Positions 1-8,536 of a stretch of DNA of 64,000 nucleotides are shown here, piece after piece. Source of the DNA: Qipengyuania marisflavi (lineage in GTDB: Bacteria > Pseudomonadota > Alphaproteobacteria > Sphingomonadales > Sphingomonadaceae); NCBI RefSeq assembly GCF_005884405.1, contig NZ_VCAO01000009.1:1-64000 (forward strand), written 5' to 3'. The number at the start of each line of letters is the position of its first letter. The stretch's first letter is position 1. The position numbers and the translations under genes were made by a program. The notes below the pieces were generated by a model. It was not told where the DNA came from. It ran no database searches and saw only the letters and a program-made list of their open reading frames with translations.

Positions 1-34
1 CAAGTGACCGGCACAAAACCGTTACAAGTCCACC

Positions 35-436
35 GTGAGGTCCAGTTTGGCCGAGCGGGTGCGAAAGCATTTGGGCAGGGAGATCGGTCTGGGGCGCGAA
101 TACTTCTTCGTGGTCGAGGGGCATAGCAACAGAACGGGTGCGCAAACCTATCTCCACATGCACGGCGCCATTGCTTCCCATGATCCCGGCGAGAGGGTGC
201 GAATCGAAGCGGCCTTGGCCAGAGCGGCTGGTCAGGAGCTTCGAGGAAGCCGGCGGGTTGCACGCTCGGTCCACTCTGCATGGTTCGAGTTGGTGCAGGT
301 TGCTTATCCTAACTACCTCTTCAAGTTTACCTTACGCGACGATCCACGTCTTGATGATCGGCGGCTGGTAATGTCACGACCCATGACGCAAGCAGCATCT
401 ATGTTCTGGAACGACATCGCGCACAAGCGAGCGTAA
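35..436 (+). CDS. Hypothetical protein, possible HUH-type remnant
   Basis: The reading frame encodes 133 residues from a GTG at 35. An in-frame TGA at 5-7 closes it upstream, and no convincing ribosome binding site precedes the GTG, so this may be the 3' part of a broken gene. Around residues 40-47 it has a hydrophobic-HMHG segment (YLHMHGAI). This resembles the HUH metal-binding motif of rolling-circle replication and relaxase proteins. No second catalytic motif (a conserved Tyr block) is obvious. The position at the edge of an accessory island fits a plasmid-derived remnant. Function is unassigned. Confidence 0.5.
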   Translation: MRSSLAERVRKHLGREIGLGREYFFVVEGHSNRTGAQTYLHMHGAIASHDPGERVRIEAALARAAGQELRGSRRVARSVHSAWFELVQVAYPNYLFKFTLRDDPRLDDRRLVMSRPMTQAASMFWNDIAHKRA

Positions 437-773
437 GTTGAATTTTGTAGCAAGGTTGTTGAGTGGATTCTCGCTTTTTACGCGGGCCGTCTTCAGAGCG
501 CACACGATATAAAACTTTGCCGGAGAGCTTTTGCCTATCACCGGCGAATTGCAGGAAACGCGAATTTTTGCCATTTCTGCGCGGTGGAAAAATTCGGGTT
601 CGGTTGATTCATAAACAATGTGGGATCGACCTACCTGATCGCGAGGTCATGCCGCTCCTGCACACGATCACAGCTTCACAGACGATCCCACCGCGCCCAC
701 CGCATTGCCCACCCGACACCCAATCGGGACGCAACTACGCAGAATGCACCACCAACAAGAAAGGTAGTGCATA
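437..773. other. Intergenic stretch, no supported gene
   Basis: This AT-richer spacer holds only short overlapping frames with implausible composition. The last bases carry AAGAAAGG followed by the ATG at 774, a plausible ribosome binding site for the next gene. I see no RNA gene or repeat. Confidence 0.5.
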
Positions 774-1145
774 ATGCGTTTTCAGTTATTCAAATGTCAG
801 ATTAATCGAGCCAACCGGCTGGTCACAGGCTTCATCGTCGCGCCAGAGGAACAGCGCGCCTCGGAGATCGTGATAGCCAACGAATTCAATCTCAACGAGG
901 AGAACCAAGGCTTCACGCTGAAGCGTGTGGACGAGGTTTTGCCACCTAACCAGCGCAATGGCCTCGATGCGCTTCTAGAGGCCGCTCCAGCGGGTCTGGC
1001 GAGCTATTGCGAACCCATCGGCTGGATTGCTCATGCCATCCCTGCTCCGAAGCTGCATCTGTATCGGATCGAGGAACTTGAGGGCGACACACACTTTGTC
1101 ATCGCACCTACCGGAGATGTGGTTGTGGCCGTTTACTGCGACTGA
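774..1145 (+). CDS. Hypothetical protein, 123 aa
   Basis: A small soluble protein without signal peptide or membrane segment. It starts at an ATG preceded by AAGAAAGG. The sequence has ordinary coding character with alternating hydrophobic and acidic stretches (residues 20-60) and a C-terminal beta-like segment (FVIAPTGDVVVAVYCD). I do not recognise a characterised family. It stands alone between two long spacers in the island, and its composition matches the island rather than the chromosome to the right. Confidence 0.6.
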   Translation: MRFQLFKCQINRANRLVTGFIVAPEEQRASEIVIANEFNLNEENQGFTLKRVDEVLPPNQRNGLDALLEAAPAGLASYCEPIGWIAHAIPAPKLHLYRIEELEGDTHFVIAPTGDVVVAVYCD

Positions 1146-1454
1146 GTCGAACTCGAAGAAGGCGAAGGCAACATCTTCAATGTCCAAGACGGAACCATCG
1201 GCCTCAAAAACGAAGGGCTGCGTGGGTTGCCTGCGCTTCTTGAATTTGGGCCCATAGGACTTGTGCATTGGCACGATGAAATCGGCTGGTCGCCGGCGTA
1301 AGGCTATATTGGGTAAAACGGATGACCACTGCCAACTCAAAGCTTTTTGGTGACTGAGTCCCCGAAGCCACAGGACAATGAAATCTGATGATTTCTATGG
1401 GCCGCTGGTAGACCCCGCGAGCCACAGCGTTTAGCATCTACAAAAGAGGTCACT
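1146..1454. other. Intergenic stretch upstream of the methyltransferases
   Basis: About 310 bases without a convincing gene. Short minus-strand frames here overlap neighbouring genes and look like shadows. The promoter of the methyltransferase pair must lie here. AGAGG at about 1445-1449 serves as the ribosome binding site for the ATG at 1455. Confidence 0.5.
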
Positions 1455-2408
1455 ATGAAAATTGCATCACTGTTTTCAGGGGCTGGCGGCCTCGATTTAG
1501 GTTTGGTCCAGGCGGGGCACGAGGTGATTTGGGCCAATGACTTCGATGCTGATTGCGTCGAAACGTATCGCAAAAACATCTCGAAGGACATCACGCTTGG
1601 TGACATAAGTGATATCAAATCATCGGAAATTCCGAATGCCGACGTAATTGTGGGTGGATTTCCTTGTCAGGGCTTTTCTCAAGCCAATCGGCTTCGATTT
1701 GACGCTGATCCTCGCAATCGCCTGTATCAAGAATTCAGGCGCGTTGTTCGTGACAAGCAGCCGCTGTATTTCTTGGCCGAGAATGTGAAGGGTATCCTAA
1801 GCCTCGCCGGAGGGAAGGCGATAGAGCAGATTAAGAGCGATTTTGCAGCGGCTGGTTACCGGGTTCAAGTCCGTCTTTTCAACTTAGCGGACTACGGCGT
1901 GCCACAAACCCGCCAGCGAGTGATCATTGCAGGCACGAGGAATGATCTGGACCAGGAGCTCGATTTCCAATTTCCAGCCGCCACCCATTGTAAGCCGACG
2001 CTTTGTGCAAAAACAGGGTTGAAGCCTTGGGTAACGATCAGCGAAGCTCTGGAAGCCTTTCCAGATCCCGACGGGAGCCACAATCTCCCAAATCATATTT
2101 ACTCGCTCTATAAGGTCACCAACCGGAACTTCACCGGGCACCGCCGGACTGATCCAGATAAACCTTCGCCAACCATACTTGCGCGAGGCAATGGCAAAGG
2201 AGGTGTCTGCGCAATTCAACACCCGAACAACCATCGTAGGATGTCGATCCGTGAACAGGCGACCATACAAACGTTTCCTTTGGGGTTTGAGTTCGTGGGA
2301 AAGATGAACTCCTGTTACCGTCAAGTAGGTAACGCTGTCCCAGTTCTATTTGGAGAGCACCTCGGCAGCATGATTGTGAAAACTGAAAAGCTAAGGTTGG
2401 TAGCATAA
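1455..2408 (+). CDS. DNA (cytosine-5-)-methyltransferase, first of a tandem pair
   Basis: A 317-residue C5-cytosine methyltransferase that transfers a methyl group from S-adenosylmethionine to cytosine in a short DNA target. The motifs occur in canonical order: motif I FSGAGG (residues 7-12), motif IV GGFPCQGFS with catalytic Cys71, motif VI ENVKG, motif VIII QTRQR, a target-recognition region containing a GHRR-DP segment, motif IX around RRMSIREQATIQTFP, and motif X GNAVP. The stop codon overlaps the next start (TAATG), so the two enzymes are translationally coupled. A convergent HNH endonuclease follows, which points to a restriction-modification system. Its recognition sequence cannot be read from the protein. 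Confidence 0.95.
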   Translation: MKIASLFSGAGGLDLGLVQAGHEVIWANDFDADCVETYRKNISKDITLGDISDIKSSEIPNADVIVGGFPCQGFSQANRLRFDADPRNRLYQEFRRVVRDKQPLYFLAENVKGILSLAGGKAIEQIKSDFAAAGYRVQVRLFNLADYGVPQTRQRVIIAGTRNDLDQELDFQFPAATHCKPTLCAKTGLKPWVTISEALEAFPDPDGSHNLPNHIYSLYKVTNRNFTGHRRTDPDKPSPTILARGNGKGGVCAIQHPNNHRRMSIREQATIQTFPLGFEFVGKMNSCYRQVGNAVPVLFGEHLGSMIVKTEKLRLVA

Positions 2409-3400
2409 TGCGAGTGGTTTCACTATTCTCTGGTGCGGGTGGCCTTGACTTAGGGCTCCTACAAGCTGGTCTTGAAATCGTCTGGGCCAACGATATTTTC
2501 AAAGAGGCGGCCGAAACTTACGGGGCAAATATCGACGCCCATGTGGACACTCGTGATATTATCGACATCGATGAACAAGAAATTCCCGACTGCGACGTCT
2601 TGGTGGGAGGCTTTCCTTGTCAGGGCTTTTCGGTTGCTAACTGGGGCCGAAATTCCGAGGATCCTCGTAATCAGCTCTACCGCGAGATGATCCGAATCTT
2701 ACGTGCCAAGAGGCCGAAGTTCTTCCTTGGCGAGAACGTGAAGGGTCTGTTGTCCATGGCAAACGGTGAAGCCCTCCGTAGCATCATCAGAGATATCGAA
2801 GAGTCAGGCTACAAAGTTCAATATGCTCTGGTAAACTGCGCCGACTATGGCGTGCCTCAAGCTCGCATGCGTGTCCTTATTTTTGGGATCAGAGAAGATG
2901 TCGTCTGGCAGGGACAGTTCCCGCCGAAGGTGACCCATGCTGAGCCCATCGTTGCTTCGCGTGAGGGGTTAAAACCTTGGCTCACTGTTGGGGAGGCACT
3001 TAGCCATTATCCTGAACCGGAAGATGGAACGGACATACCTAACCATGAATGCTCTCAGTATAAGCTGCGCTTTAATGGACACTTAGGCCATCGGAGAATA
3101 GATCCCCACAGACCATCGCCGACGGTAACTTCGCGAGGAGATAACAAAGGTGGTGTCGTTGTTCTGCATCACCCAAACAATCATCGGCGCATGACCGCGC
3201 GCGAACTTGCAGCCGTCCAGTCTTTCCCTGATGATTTTGTCTTCTCTGGTTCAAAAACGAACGCTTACCGCCAAATCTCAAATGCGGTTCCACCTTTGCT
3301 CGGCATGGCGATTGGTAAGATGTTGTTGGATGGAGTTCCGGCAGTCCAAGAAAAGATTGATGATCGGGGAGTGCGACCCGATCTCGTGTTGATTTTGTGA
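2408..3400 (+). CDS. DNA (cytosine-5-)-methyltransferase, second of a tandem pair
   Basis: A 330-residue paralog of the preceding enzyme, with the same motif spacing: FSGAGG, GGFPCQGFS (catalytic Cys again residue 71), ENVKG, QARMR, a similar recognition region (GHRRIDP), and a motif X that reads SNAVP rather than GNAVP. Its ATG overlaps the upstream stop by one base. Similarity between the pair extends into the target-recognition region, so they probably act on related sequences. One possibility is one enzyme per strand of an asymmetric site; recent duplication is the alternative. The C-terminal tail of about 30 residues after motif X is longer than in the first enzyme. The gene ends 3 bp from the convergent endonuclease gene. 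Confidence 0.95.
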   Translation: MRVVSLFSGAGGLDLGLLQAGLEIVWANDIFKEAAETYGANIDAHVDTRDIIDIDEQEIPDCDVLVGGFPCQGFSVANWGRNSEDPRNQLYREMIRILRAKRPKFFLGENVKGLLSMANGEALRSIIRDIEESGYKVQYALVNCADYGVPQARMRVLIFGIREDVVWQGQFPPKVTHAEPIVASREGLKPWLTVGEALSHYPEPEDGTDIPNHECSQYKLRFNGHLGHRRIDPHRPSPTVTSRGDNKGGVVVLHHPNNHRRMTARELAAVQSFPDDFVFSGSKTNAYRQISNAVPPLLGMAIGKMLLDGVPAVQEKIDDRGVRPDLVLIL

Positions 3401-3402
3401 GC

Positions 3403-4701
3403 TTAGCTTACGATCCCATATTCGTATCTTATCCTAAGCGCCGCCTTGTTAAGGTGTTCGGGGAGCTCGATATTCGCCGGTAGTGCGGAGTAGCTAGGAA
3501 ACTCTGCAATATCTGGGGCTAAGGTAACTTGGCCTTCGTCACCAATACGCAACTTTTGGCTATCGAAAAGAATATGCAAGTCGGCTCGCAGGGTGATCCC
3601 GTTTGAGACGTGATCCGAGCCGCCATCTTTAACCTCATGGATGTGACATGCGATCAGCACATCTTGTAGCGTCTCGCCGGTTATGAGGCATTTGCTGTCA
3701 CAAGCGCCCAGCACGTCTCGGCGAAATTTGGCCTGACTAGGGCGATCGAGAACTTCCACTGAACGCCTATTGCGCTGGACGGTTACAATTGCGTCGGCAA
3801 CAGCATTTTCTCGCTCATCTAGCGACGCTTCATGCAGTCCTTGGATCGCCTCGACTGCAATTGCAGCATCCGTCTCTCGGAGCCGAAAGCGATCCCTATA
3901 ATTTTCCCCGACATCCTCAAGGGTTAGGACATCGCCGTAATGCAAGAATAACAGGTGCTCACGAAGCATGCGACGATCGTTCGCCCCAGGCGCACAATTT
4001 GGAAGCAACGCAAAAGGAGATTTGTCCTGCCGGAACGCCAAGACTGCTTCGGCGAGAAAGTCTGGATCTTTATTGACGATTGAAAGCGGAACAAGCACAC
4101 GGTGCAGCTGCTCGTTGGTCAGGTATGCCGCGTTTGGGCCAGCTTGCGCTGCCAGCGCAGTTAGGACGGATACGATAATCGACAAAGGGCGCATTGAAAG
4201 GCCAGCTCCATGCCATTCTTGAACTCGCTTAGCTGTGTCAATGGATGGATTTGGCAGCCGGTGGGTTGCTATCGCATGCCGCACAAAGTCGTCAGGAGAG
4301 ACCGACCCATTGGCGAACGACCTGCCCATCGGCGTCAGTGTCATTCCATGACCTTCACCAGCACCCACCGGTGCAAGAATATCAAGACCGCGCCAATAAC
4401 GCCCCTGTCGTCTTATAAGATTTCTATCTGTATTTGTTGAAGTAAGACTTGGGGAACCAGTGGGTAGAAGATCGGTCTGAACCTTTTGAAGTCTCGCATT
4501 AAATGCATTACTTGATGCAAGCTCACCTTCAACGTCTTGGATCGCGCGAGCTACTCCAAGAAGTATGTCGATCCGATTAAATGACTCTACAGGAGTAAAT
4601 TCCATCCAACGCCATTTGTAATCAGCAAACGGCTTGGTGATTGTCGGCACAGTGAAGGGCAATTTCGAATCCTCATCCTTAGTTCGATGGGGGTGCCGCA
4701 T
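3403..4701 (-). CDS. HNH endonuclease, probable restriction enzyme
   Basis: A 432-residue protein with a C-terminal HNH nuclease domain at about residues 326-380. The visible pattern is CDSKCLITG, then ACHIHEV, then NGI and HILFD, which matches the Cys/His/Asn/His layout of HNH_2-type restriction nucleases. The N-terminal 300 residues have no motif I recognise and may form the DNA-recognition part. The gene converges on two C5 methyltransferases with a 3 bp gap, so it is most simply the restriction partner. HNH nucleases are known among type IIS enzymes such as Eco31I. The start at 4701 lacks a strong ribosome binding site; a Met at residue 33 is an alternative. Confidence 0.85.
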   Translation of the reverse strand: MRHPHRTKDEDSKLPFTVPTITKPFADYKWRWMEFTPVESFNRIDILLGVARAIQDVEGELASSNAFNARLQKVQTDLLPTGSPSLTSTNTDRNLIRRQGRYWRGLDILAPVGAGEGHGMTLTPMGRSFANGSVSPDDFVRHAIATHRLPNPSIDTAKRVQEWHGAGLSMRPLSIIVSVLTALAAQAGPNAAYLTNEQLHRVLVPLSIVNKDPDFLAEAVLAFRQDKSPFALLPNCAPGANDRRMLREHLLFLHYGDVLTLEDVGENYRDRFRLRETDAAIAVEAIQGLHEASLDERENAVADAIVTVQRNRRSVEVLDRPSQAKFRRDVLGACDSKCLITGETLQDVLIACHIHEVKDGGSDHVSNGITLRADLHILFDSQKLRIGDEGQVTLAPDIAEFPSYSALPANIELPEHLNKAALRIRYEYGIVS

Positions 4702-4808
4702 TTTGCCAGCGAAAGGAAGAATCTTGAGAGGTTAGATGCCGAATGGAGACTGTTAGCCAGCAATGTGCTTGGTAGGGCATGCAGTCCTCTAGGGTATACC
4801 CATCCGAG

Positions 4809-4898
4809 GCGTCTCACGGCGTCCACGGAGCGTCTCATTAGACTTCGATCCCGTTTGTGAGACGCTAATCTGCGCTGACTCTAGACTTCAACGAGACA
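4809..4898. repeat. Candidate res site (GCGTCTCA repeats)
   Basis: GCGTCTCA occurs at 4809-4816 and 4830-4837, exactly 21 bp apart, and in inverted orientation at 4858-4865 (TGAGACGC). A related GAGAC lies at 4893-4897, and TAGACTTC is directly repeated (about 4840 and 4882). The cluster ends just before the resolvase ATG. Arrays of direct and inverted half-sites upstream of a resolvase gene are typical of res recombination sites bound by the resolvase, which often also represses its own gene. Assignment is by position and symmetry only. Confidence 0.55.
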
Positions 4899-4912
4899 GC
4901 GAGAACCAGCAT

Positions 4913-5479
4913 ATGAGCATCGTCGGATACGCGCGCGTTAGCAGCAATTCGCAAAACCTTGACCTTCAACTGCAACTGCTAGCCGACGCGGGTTGCGAAA
5001 AGGTATTCTCTGAAAAGATGACTGGGACATCGCGCAGCGACCGACAAGCGCTCGCCGAGTGCCTCGACTGGGTGCGAGAGGGTGATACCCTAGTCGTTAC
5101 ACGCCTCGACCGCCTCGCTCGATCTGGTCGCGATTTGCACGACATCATCGCCCAACTGTCATCGAAGCAGGTCGGGTTCCGGTGTTTGCAGCAAGGTGCG
5201 GTCGATACGACTACCTCCATGGGGAAGCTGATCCTCGGCATCCTCGGTGCTGTCGCCGAGTTCGAGACCGACATCCGCAAGGAACGCCAGCGTGAAGGCA
5301 TCGAGCGCGCCAAGTCGGCTGGTGTTTACAAGGAGCGCAAGCCTACCGTTAATGTCGAGCAGGTGCGCTCCTTGCGTGAACAGGAGTTCGGAGCGACCGA
5401 CATAGCGACGAAGCTGGGCATCGCACGAGCGAGCGTATATCGCGCGCTCAAAGACGACCCGCTCACGATTGCATCGTAA
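4913..5479 (+). CDS. Serine recombinase, resolvase/invertase family
   Basis: A 188-residue small serine recombinase of the Tn3 resolvase/DNA invertase type. The N-terminal catalytic domain starts GYARVSS, with the nucleophile at Ser10. It continues through DRLARSGRDL and a long E-helix region (LGAVAEFETDIRKERQREGI). A C-terminal helix-turn-helix is visible at about residues 150-182 (ATDIATKLGIARASVYRAL). Length is normal for the family. The res-like repeats immediately upstream fit resolution of cointegrates or multimers. No transposase gene is visible, so it may be a plasmid- or island-borne resolvase. Confidence 0.93.
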   Translation: MSIVGYARVSSNSQNLDLQLQLLADAGCEKVFSEKMTGTSRSDRQALAECLDWVREGDTLVVTRLDRLARSGRDLHDIIAQLSSKQVGFRCLQQGAVDTTTSMGKLILGILGAVAEFETDIRKERQREGIERAKSAGVYKERKPTVNVEQVRSLREQEFGATDIATKLGIARASVYRALKDDPLTIAS

Positions 5480-5587
5480 GTGCGCTGCAATTTTGAGAAG
5501 TCCAAGGGATCGCCGGAGCGCTTGACCCTATTGCTGCCAATCAGGCAGCTATCGCCGAGCCTAGCCATCCACCGGCTCGGTCATGCG

Positions 5588-6235
5588 CTAGTCGGCTACG
5601 GACGCGCTTAAATTAAGCACGGCGCTCAAGCTCTCCTGATAACTTGATCGAGAGAGTTCGAGGAATTGGCGATCACATTTCTTGTCGAAGGGATACCCAA
5701 TGGTTTCACGCGAAGTGATTGCGCTTTTTAGCAAAAGACGTTCTGGATAAACCGTGACGAGGCTGTCAACGATGTCGATGTATTGAGCCGCGACACCCTG
5801 CATTCGGCTATTATCGCACGCCCATTCTGCCCACATTAAGTGACCAGCATCGAAGGATAAATGCACTATGGCATCTATCAGAGCAGTGTTGTGGTGCCTC
5901 TCTGCACTCGATGCCTCCCAAGCGTTCTCGTGAGCGAGAGCCGCTTGGATCGCAACGAGTCCGGGATAATCTGGGAGAGGAAGTTCGTTAGCGATCGAGC
6001 GGTCGCCAGAAAGTGCGATTTGACGCATAGCGTTATCGACCATTCTGCTGTCATTTCGACGCTGTTCCTCCATCCTCTTTGGGCTCGCCGCTTCTGATGC
6101 CGCTCGTGCAGCTTCCTCGGCTACTTCGTTCGCTGCTTCTTCAATGTCCTCTTGTAGGTTTTGAGCGGAAACGGTTGGAGCCTCGACGTTCAGCAGCATC
6201 CAAAAAAGCACCGCACATCCCAATCGACTCTTCAT
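5588..6235 (-). CDS. Secreted hypothetical protein
   Basis: A 215-residue protein with a clear Sec signal peptide: basic start MKSR, a hydrophobic stretch, and a likely cleavage after VSA at about residue 24. A Glu/Ala-rich helical segment follows (about residues 27-60), probably a coiled coil. The remainder is globular with two spaced Cys residues (ACDNS and KKCDRQ) that could form a disulfide in the periplasm. I do not recognise a family. It lies alone between the resolvase and the integrase and is probably island cargo. Confidence 0.65.
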   Translation of the reverse strand: MKSRLGCAVLFWMLLNVEAPTVSAQNLQEDIEEAANEVAEEAARAASEAASPKRMEEQRRNDSRMVDNAMRQIALSGDRSIANELPLPDYPGLVAIQAALAHENAWEASSAERHHNTALIDAIVHLSFDAGHLMWAEWACDNSRMQGVAAQYIDIVDSLVTVYPERLLLKSAITSRETIGYPFDKKCDRQFLELSRSSYQESLSAVLNLSASVAD

Positions 6236-6655
6236 GCCTCAACACCCTGTTTTGAAGGAGCTTCTGCGGACGCTGTCAGGGCTACTTATTTAAAAGTCAA
6301 AGAGAACTCGGCTATGCATGCCTCTTTCAATTAAGCGGCGCACAGGGGTGGCAGTGTCCGCCAGCCAGCTTGGGCCACCCTCGCTGACTCGGTTTACAGC
6401 TGACTTGTAAGCTATTGATAAGAAACACGCCGAATTTTGCAGAGTTTACAGCGGAAACCGCAAAAGTCTGCGATTGCTGTCAGCTTGGGAAGCTTCAGGC
6501 GGCAGCGCCGACCCTGAAAGTTGAAAAAAGTAATGGTTTTGTTGACGAAAACCGCGGGTGATTCCTAGCCATACACCGAGGCGTGTATAAATCGTTCTAA
6601 TACAACAAGTTGCCTGTCTTCGCGAAAACCACCGTGGTTGAACGAATCAACTTTT
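6236..6655. other. Intergenic stretch between cargo gene and integrase
   Basis: About 420 bases without a supported gene. It is AT-richer than the chromosome and carries possible promoter-like A/T tracts upstream of the secreted protein gene. I see no tRNA, no long repeat and no clear terminator for the integrase, which ends at 6656. Confidence 0.45.
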
Positions 6656-8392
6656 TCAACTTCCCGGCGCAGGTGGTAGCACTAGCCCTCGATACGCACA
6701 TTCCTTGATCGCAGGATAGGTGTCGGCCAGAGGGATTTCCTGCACGTAGCGCTTGTCTAGCGCGCTCTTCGCATGCCCGATGACTTCGTGCTTGTAGTTT
6801 TCGGGCAGGTTATATTCGGATCTACCCAGCAGCGTTTTGAACGCGCCTCGGAAGCTGTGAAAGGTGACCTCCTGCCGCGCGCCTTCCATGAGCAGCGATC
6901 CTAGCTGCTGCGGGACCACTGTGCGATTAAATGACCGGATTAGGCTGGCGTTCGCCCATGCCGTCGCACCGGCATCGACACGACCGGCTGGTGCCTGCCA
7001 GTCGAAGAAGAGGCGATCATGGCCAGCCATCGCAACCCGTTCCACAAAATGTCCGAAGCCGAGGTCAAGCAGAACATCGAGGAGTGGCACGCTCCGACGA
7101 TATGAGCCTTTCGTTGTGCGATACCGATTATCCTGAATGACGACATGAGGGTGCTGATGGTCGAGCCGAATCTCGCTTACTCGCAGGCCACCGAGCTCAC
7201 CTGCACGACAGCCGGTGTGCATCGCGAGGATCGGCACCCAGAAGTGCATGCCGTCGAGACGGTGGTTTCCTGCCTCATGCGTCCGCTTGTCGCTCTCGCA
7301 GCCGGTGAACCATGGGTGATTCACTAGCAGCTGAAGCTCGTGAACCGTAAATGGCCGTTTGTCCGGCATAAGCGCCTTCGGCACAGGTTTCGTGAAATGC
7401 CGCGCATCAATCTTCGCAGCGGGGTTCGGCCCTGCATACATTTCGACCTGGGTCGCATGATTGATCGCAGCGCGGAGGAGGCCAATCTTCTTCTTGAGAG
7501 TGCTAGGCGACATCGGGCGCGAGACGCTTCCGCTGGTCTTACCGCCGATGACCCGCGCCCCCTCGACCTTACAAAACTCGACTACATCGGCGCGTGAAAT
7601 CTCGTCGAGAGGAATGTCCCCGATCACACTGATGAATGAGGACAGCGCCTCCTTGGCTTCTCGAATAGTCCTCGGTGCGCGCAGCTGACCGATGTATGCG
7701 TCTAGCACTTCAGAAATCTTAGGCGCACGAGGCCGACGTGCGTTTGGTCGCTCTTGGGGTATTGCCGATATACTCCCCGAAAGCATGGCGTCGATCTCGC
7801 GTTGACCGCGGAGCTGACCCTCTCTCACTGCCCGCATGATGATTGCATACATGTTGCTTCCAGCGGGTGCGTCCAGCCGCTCATCTTCGATCAATCTGGC
7901 AACGTCAGCGGTAAGGTCTGGTAGGCGTGCGTCGTCAATTTGGGCGCGGTCTAGAAGAACCGCGCGCAAGTGTTCCGCATCCCATTCGCGCTGCTCGACC
8001 ATGCGTTCAAGTTCTGCCTGATCGGCAGGCCCTAATTCGGCGCGGATCAGGGCCTGTCGCCACGGTGTGGCGACACGCTCGCACGCCTCCTCTGTGATCT
8101 TCACAAGCCGCGCAGGGGTCACTCGGCGCGTAGCATTGTCCGACGCGCATGGAGGCAAAGCTTCGCCACCAAGCACCAACTGTAGCCGACGCTCGAAGTC
8201 GGCGTGCACAGGCTCACTTGCTGCAAGTGCTTCCGACTGATTGCGGGTGCGCAGTGATTCGCGAAAAAGCGCCTTTCCGCCGAACAGGGCATCATACTCG
8301 GTTGGTCTATCTTGGGCCGCTTTGGGGAGCCGGCGCTCATAGTAATACATGCCGTTGGCACGCTTGCGGATGTAACGCACATGGTTCGCCAT
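6656..8392 (-). CDS. Tyrosine recombinase/integrase
   Basis: A 578-residue site-specific integrase. The C-terminal catalytic domain shows Arg396 (CRAGELGG), His512 and Arg515 (HSFR), His540 (IGHA) and the nucleophile Tyr549 (DKRY), the full R-H-x-x-R-H-Y set. The N-terminal 350 residues hold an arm-binding region starting RYIRKRANGMYYYERRLP and a SAM-like core-binding domain. This long form is common in integrases of proteobacterial genomic islands. The gene sits at the right edge of the island, next to ordinary chromosomal genes. No tRNA is visible at that edge, so the attachment site is unknown. Confidence 0.93.
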   Translation of the reverse strand: MANHVRYIRKRANGMYYYERRLPKAAQDRPTEYDALFGGKALFRESLRTRNQSEALAASEPVHADFERRLQLVLGGEALPPCASDNATRRVTPARLVKITEEACERVATPWRQALIRAELGPADQAELERMVEQREWDAEHLRAVLLDRAQIDDARLPDLTADVARLIEDERLDAPAGSNMYAIIMRAVREGQLRGQREIDAMLSGSISAIPQERPNARRPRAPKISEVLDAYIGQLRAPRTIREAKEALSSFISVIGDIPLDEISRADVVEFCKVEGARVIGGKTSGSVSRPMSPSTLKKKIGLLRAAINHATQVEMYAGPNPAAKIDARHFTKPVPKALMPDKRPFTVHELQLLVNHPWFTGCESDKRTHEAGNHRLDGMHFWVPILAMHTGCRAGELGGLRVSEIRLDHQHPHVVIQDNRYRTTKGSYRRSVPLLDVLLDLGFGHFVERVAMAGHDRLFFDWQAPAGRVDAGATAWANASLIRSFNRTVVPQQLGSLLMEGARQEVTFHSFRGAFKTLLGRSEYNLPENYKHEVIGHAKSALDKRYVQEIPLADTYPAIKECAYRGLVLPPAPGS

Positions 8393-8400
8393 CTGACCCC

Positions 8401-8438
8401 CTTTGTCTCACAGCATTGTCTCGCACTGCGAGACAAAG
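8401..8438. promoter_or_regulatory. Inverted repeat upstream of integrase, possible operator
   Basis: TTGTCTC occurs twice in direct orientation (8403-8409 and 8416-8422) and once inverted (GAGACAA, 8430-8436). The inner part, TGTCTCGC-ACT-GCGAGACA at 8417-8435, is a perfect 8-bp dyad. It begins 8 bases upstream of the integrase ATG. It may be an operator for integrase expression or a recombinase binding site. No T-run follows, so it is not a terminator. Confidence 0.5.
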
Positions 8439-8488
8439 AAATACTGCAATTCCAGTAGTCTGCAGTGGTCGTGGGGTCAAACGGCCTT

Positions 8489-8522
8489 GGTGACGAACCC
8501 AGCAGGGCTCACCACCTTTTTT
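8489..8522 (+). terminator. Weak hairpin plus T-run, possible terminator at island edge
   Basis: GGTGA (8489-8493) pairs with TCACC (8509-8513), with an inner CCC/GGG pairing, followed by six T residues. It would stop plus-strand transcription that is antisense to the acyl-CoA dehydrogenase. It lies where island-like sequence gives way to chromosomal sequence. Confidence 0.35.
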
Positions 8523-8536
8523 CCTTACCGCAAATC

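Noticed and set aside
463..774. 103-codon frame in the island spacer
   Set aside because: Pro/Arg-rich low-quality translation, no ribosome binding site, and it runs up to the start of a better-supported gene.
3600..8438. GTCTC clustering across the island as a restriction-site signal
   Set aside because: GTCTC/GAGAC is not clearly more frequent than expected by chance over the island; only the two local symmetric arrays stand out.
8393..8536. tRNA gene as integration site at the right island edge
   Set aside because: No cloverleaf can be drawn here; only the TGTCTC dyad and a weak hairpin are present.
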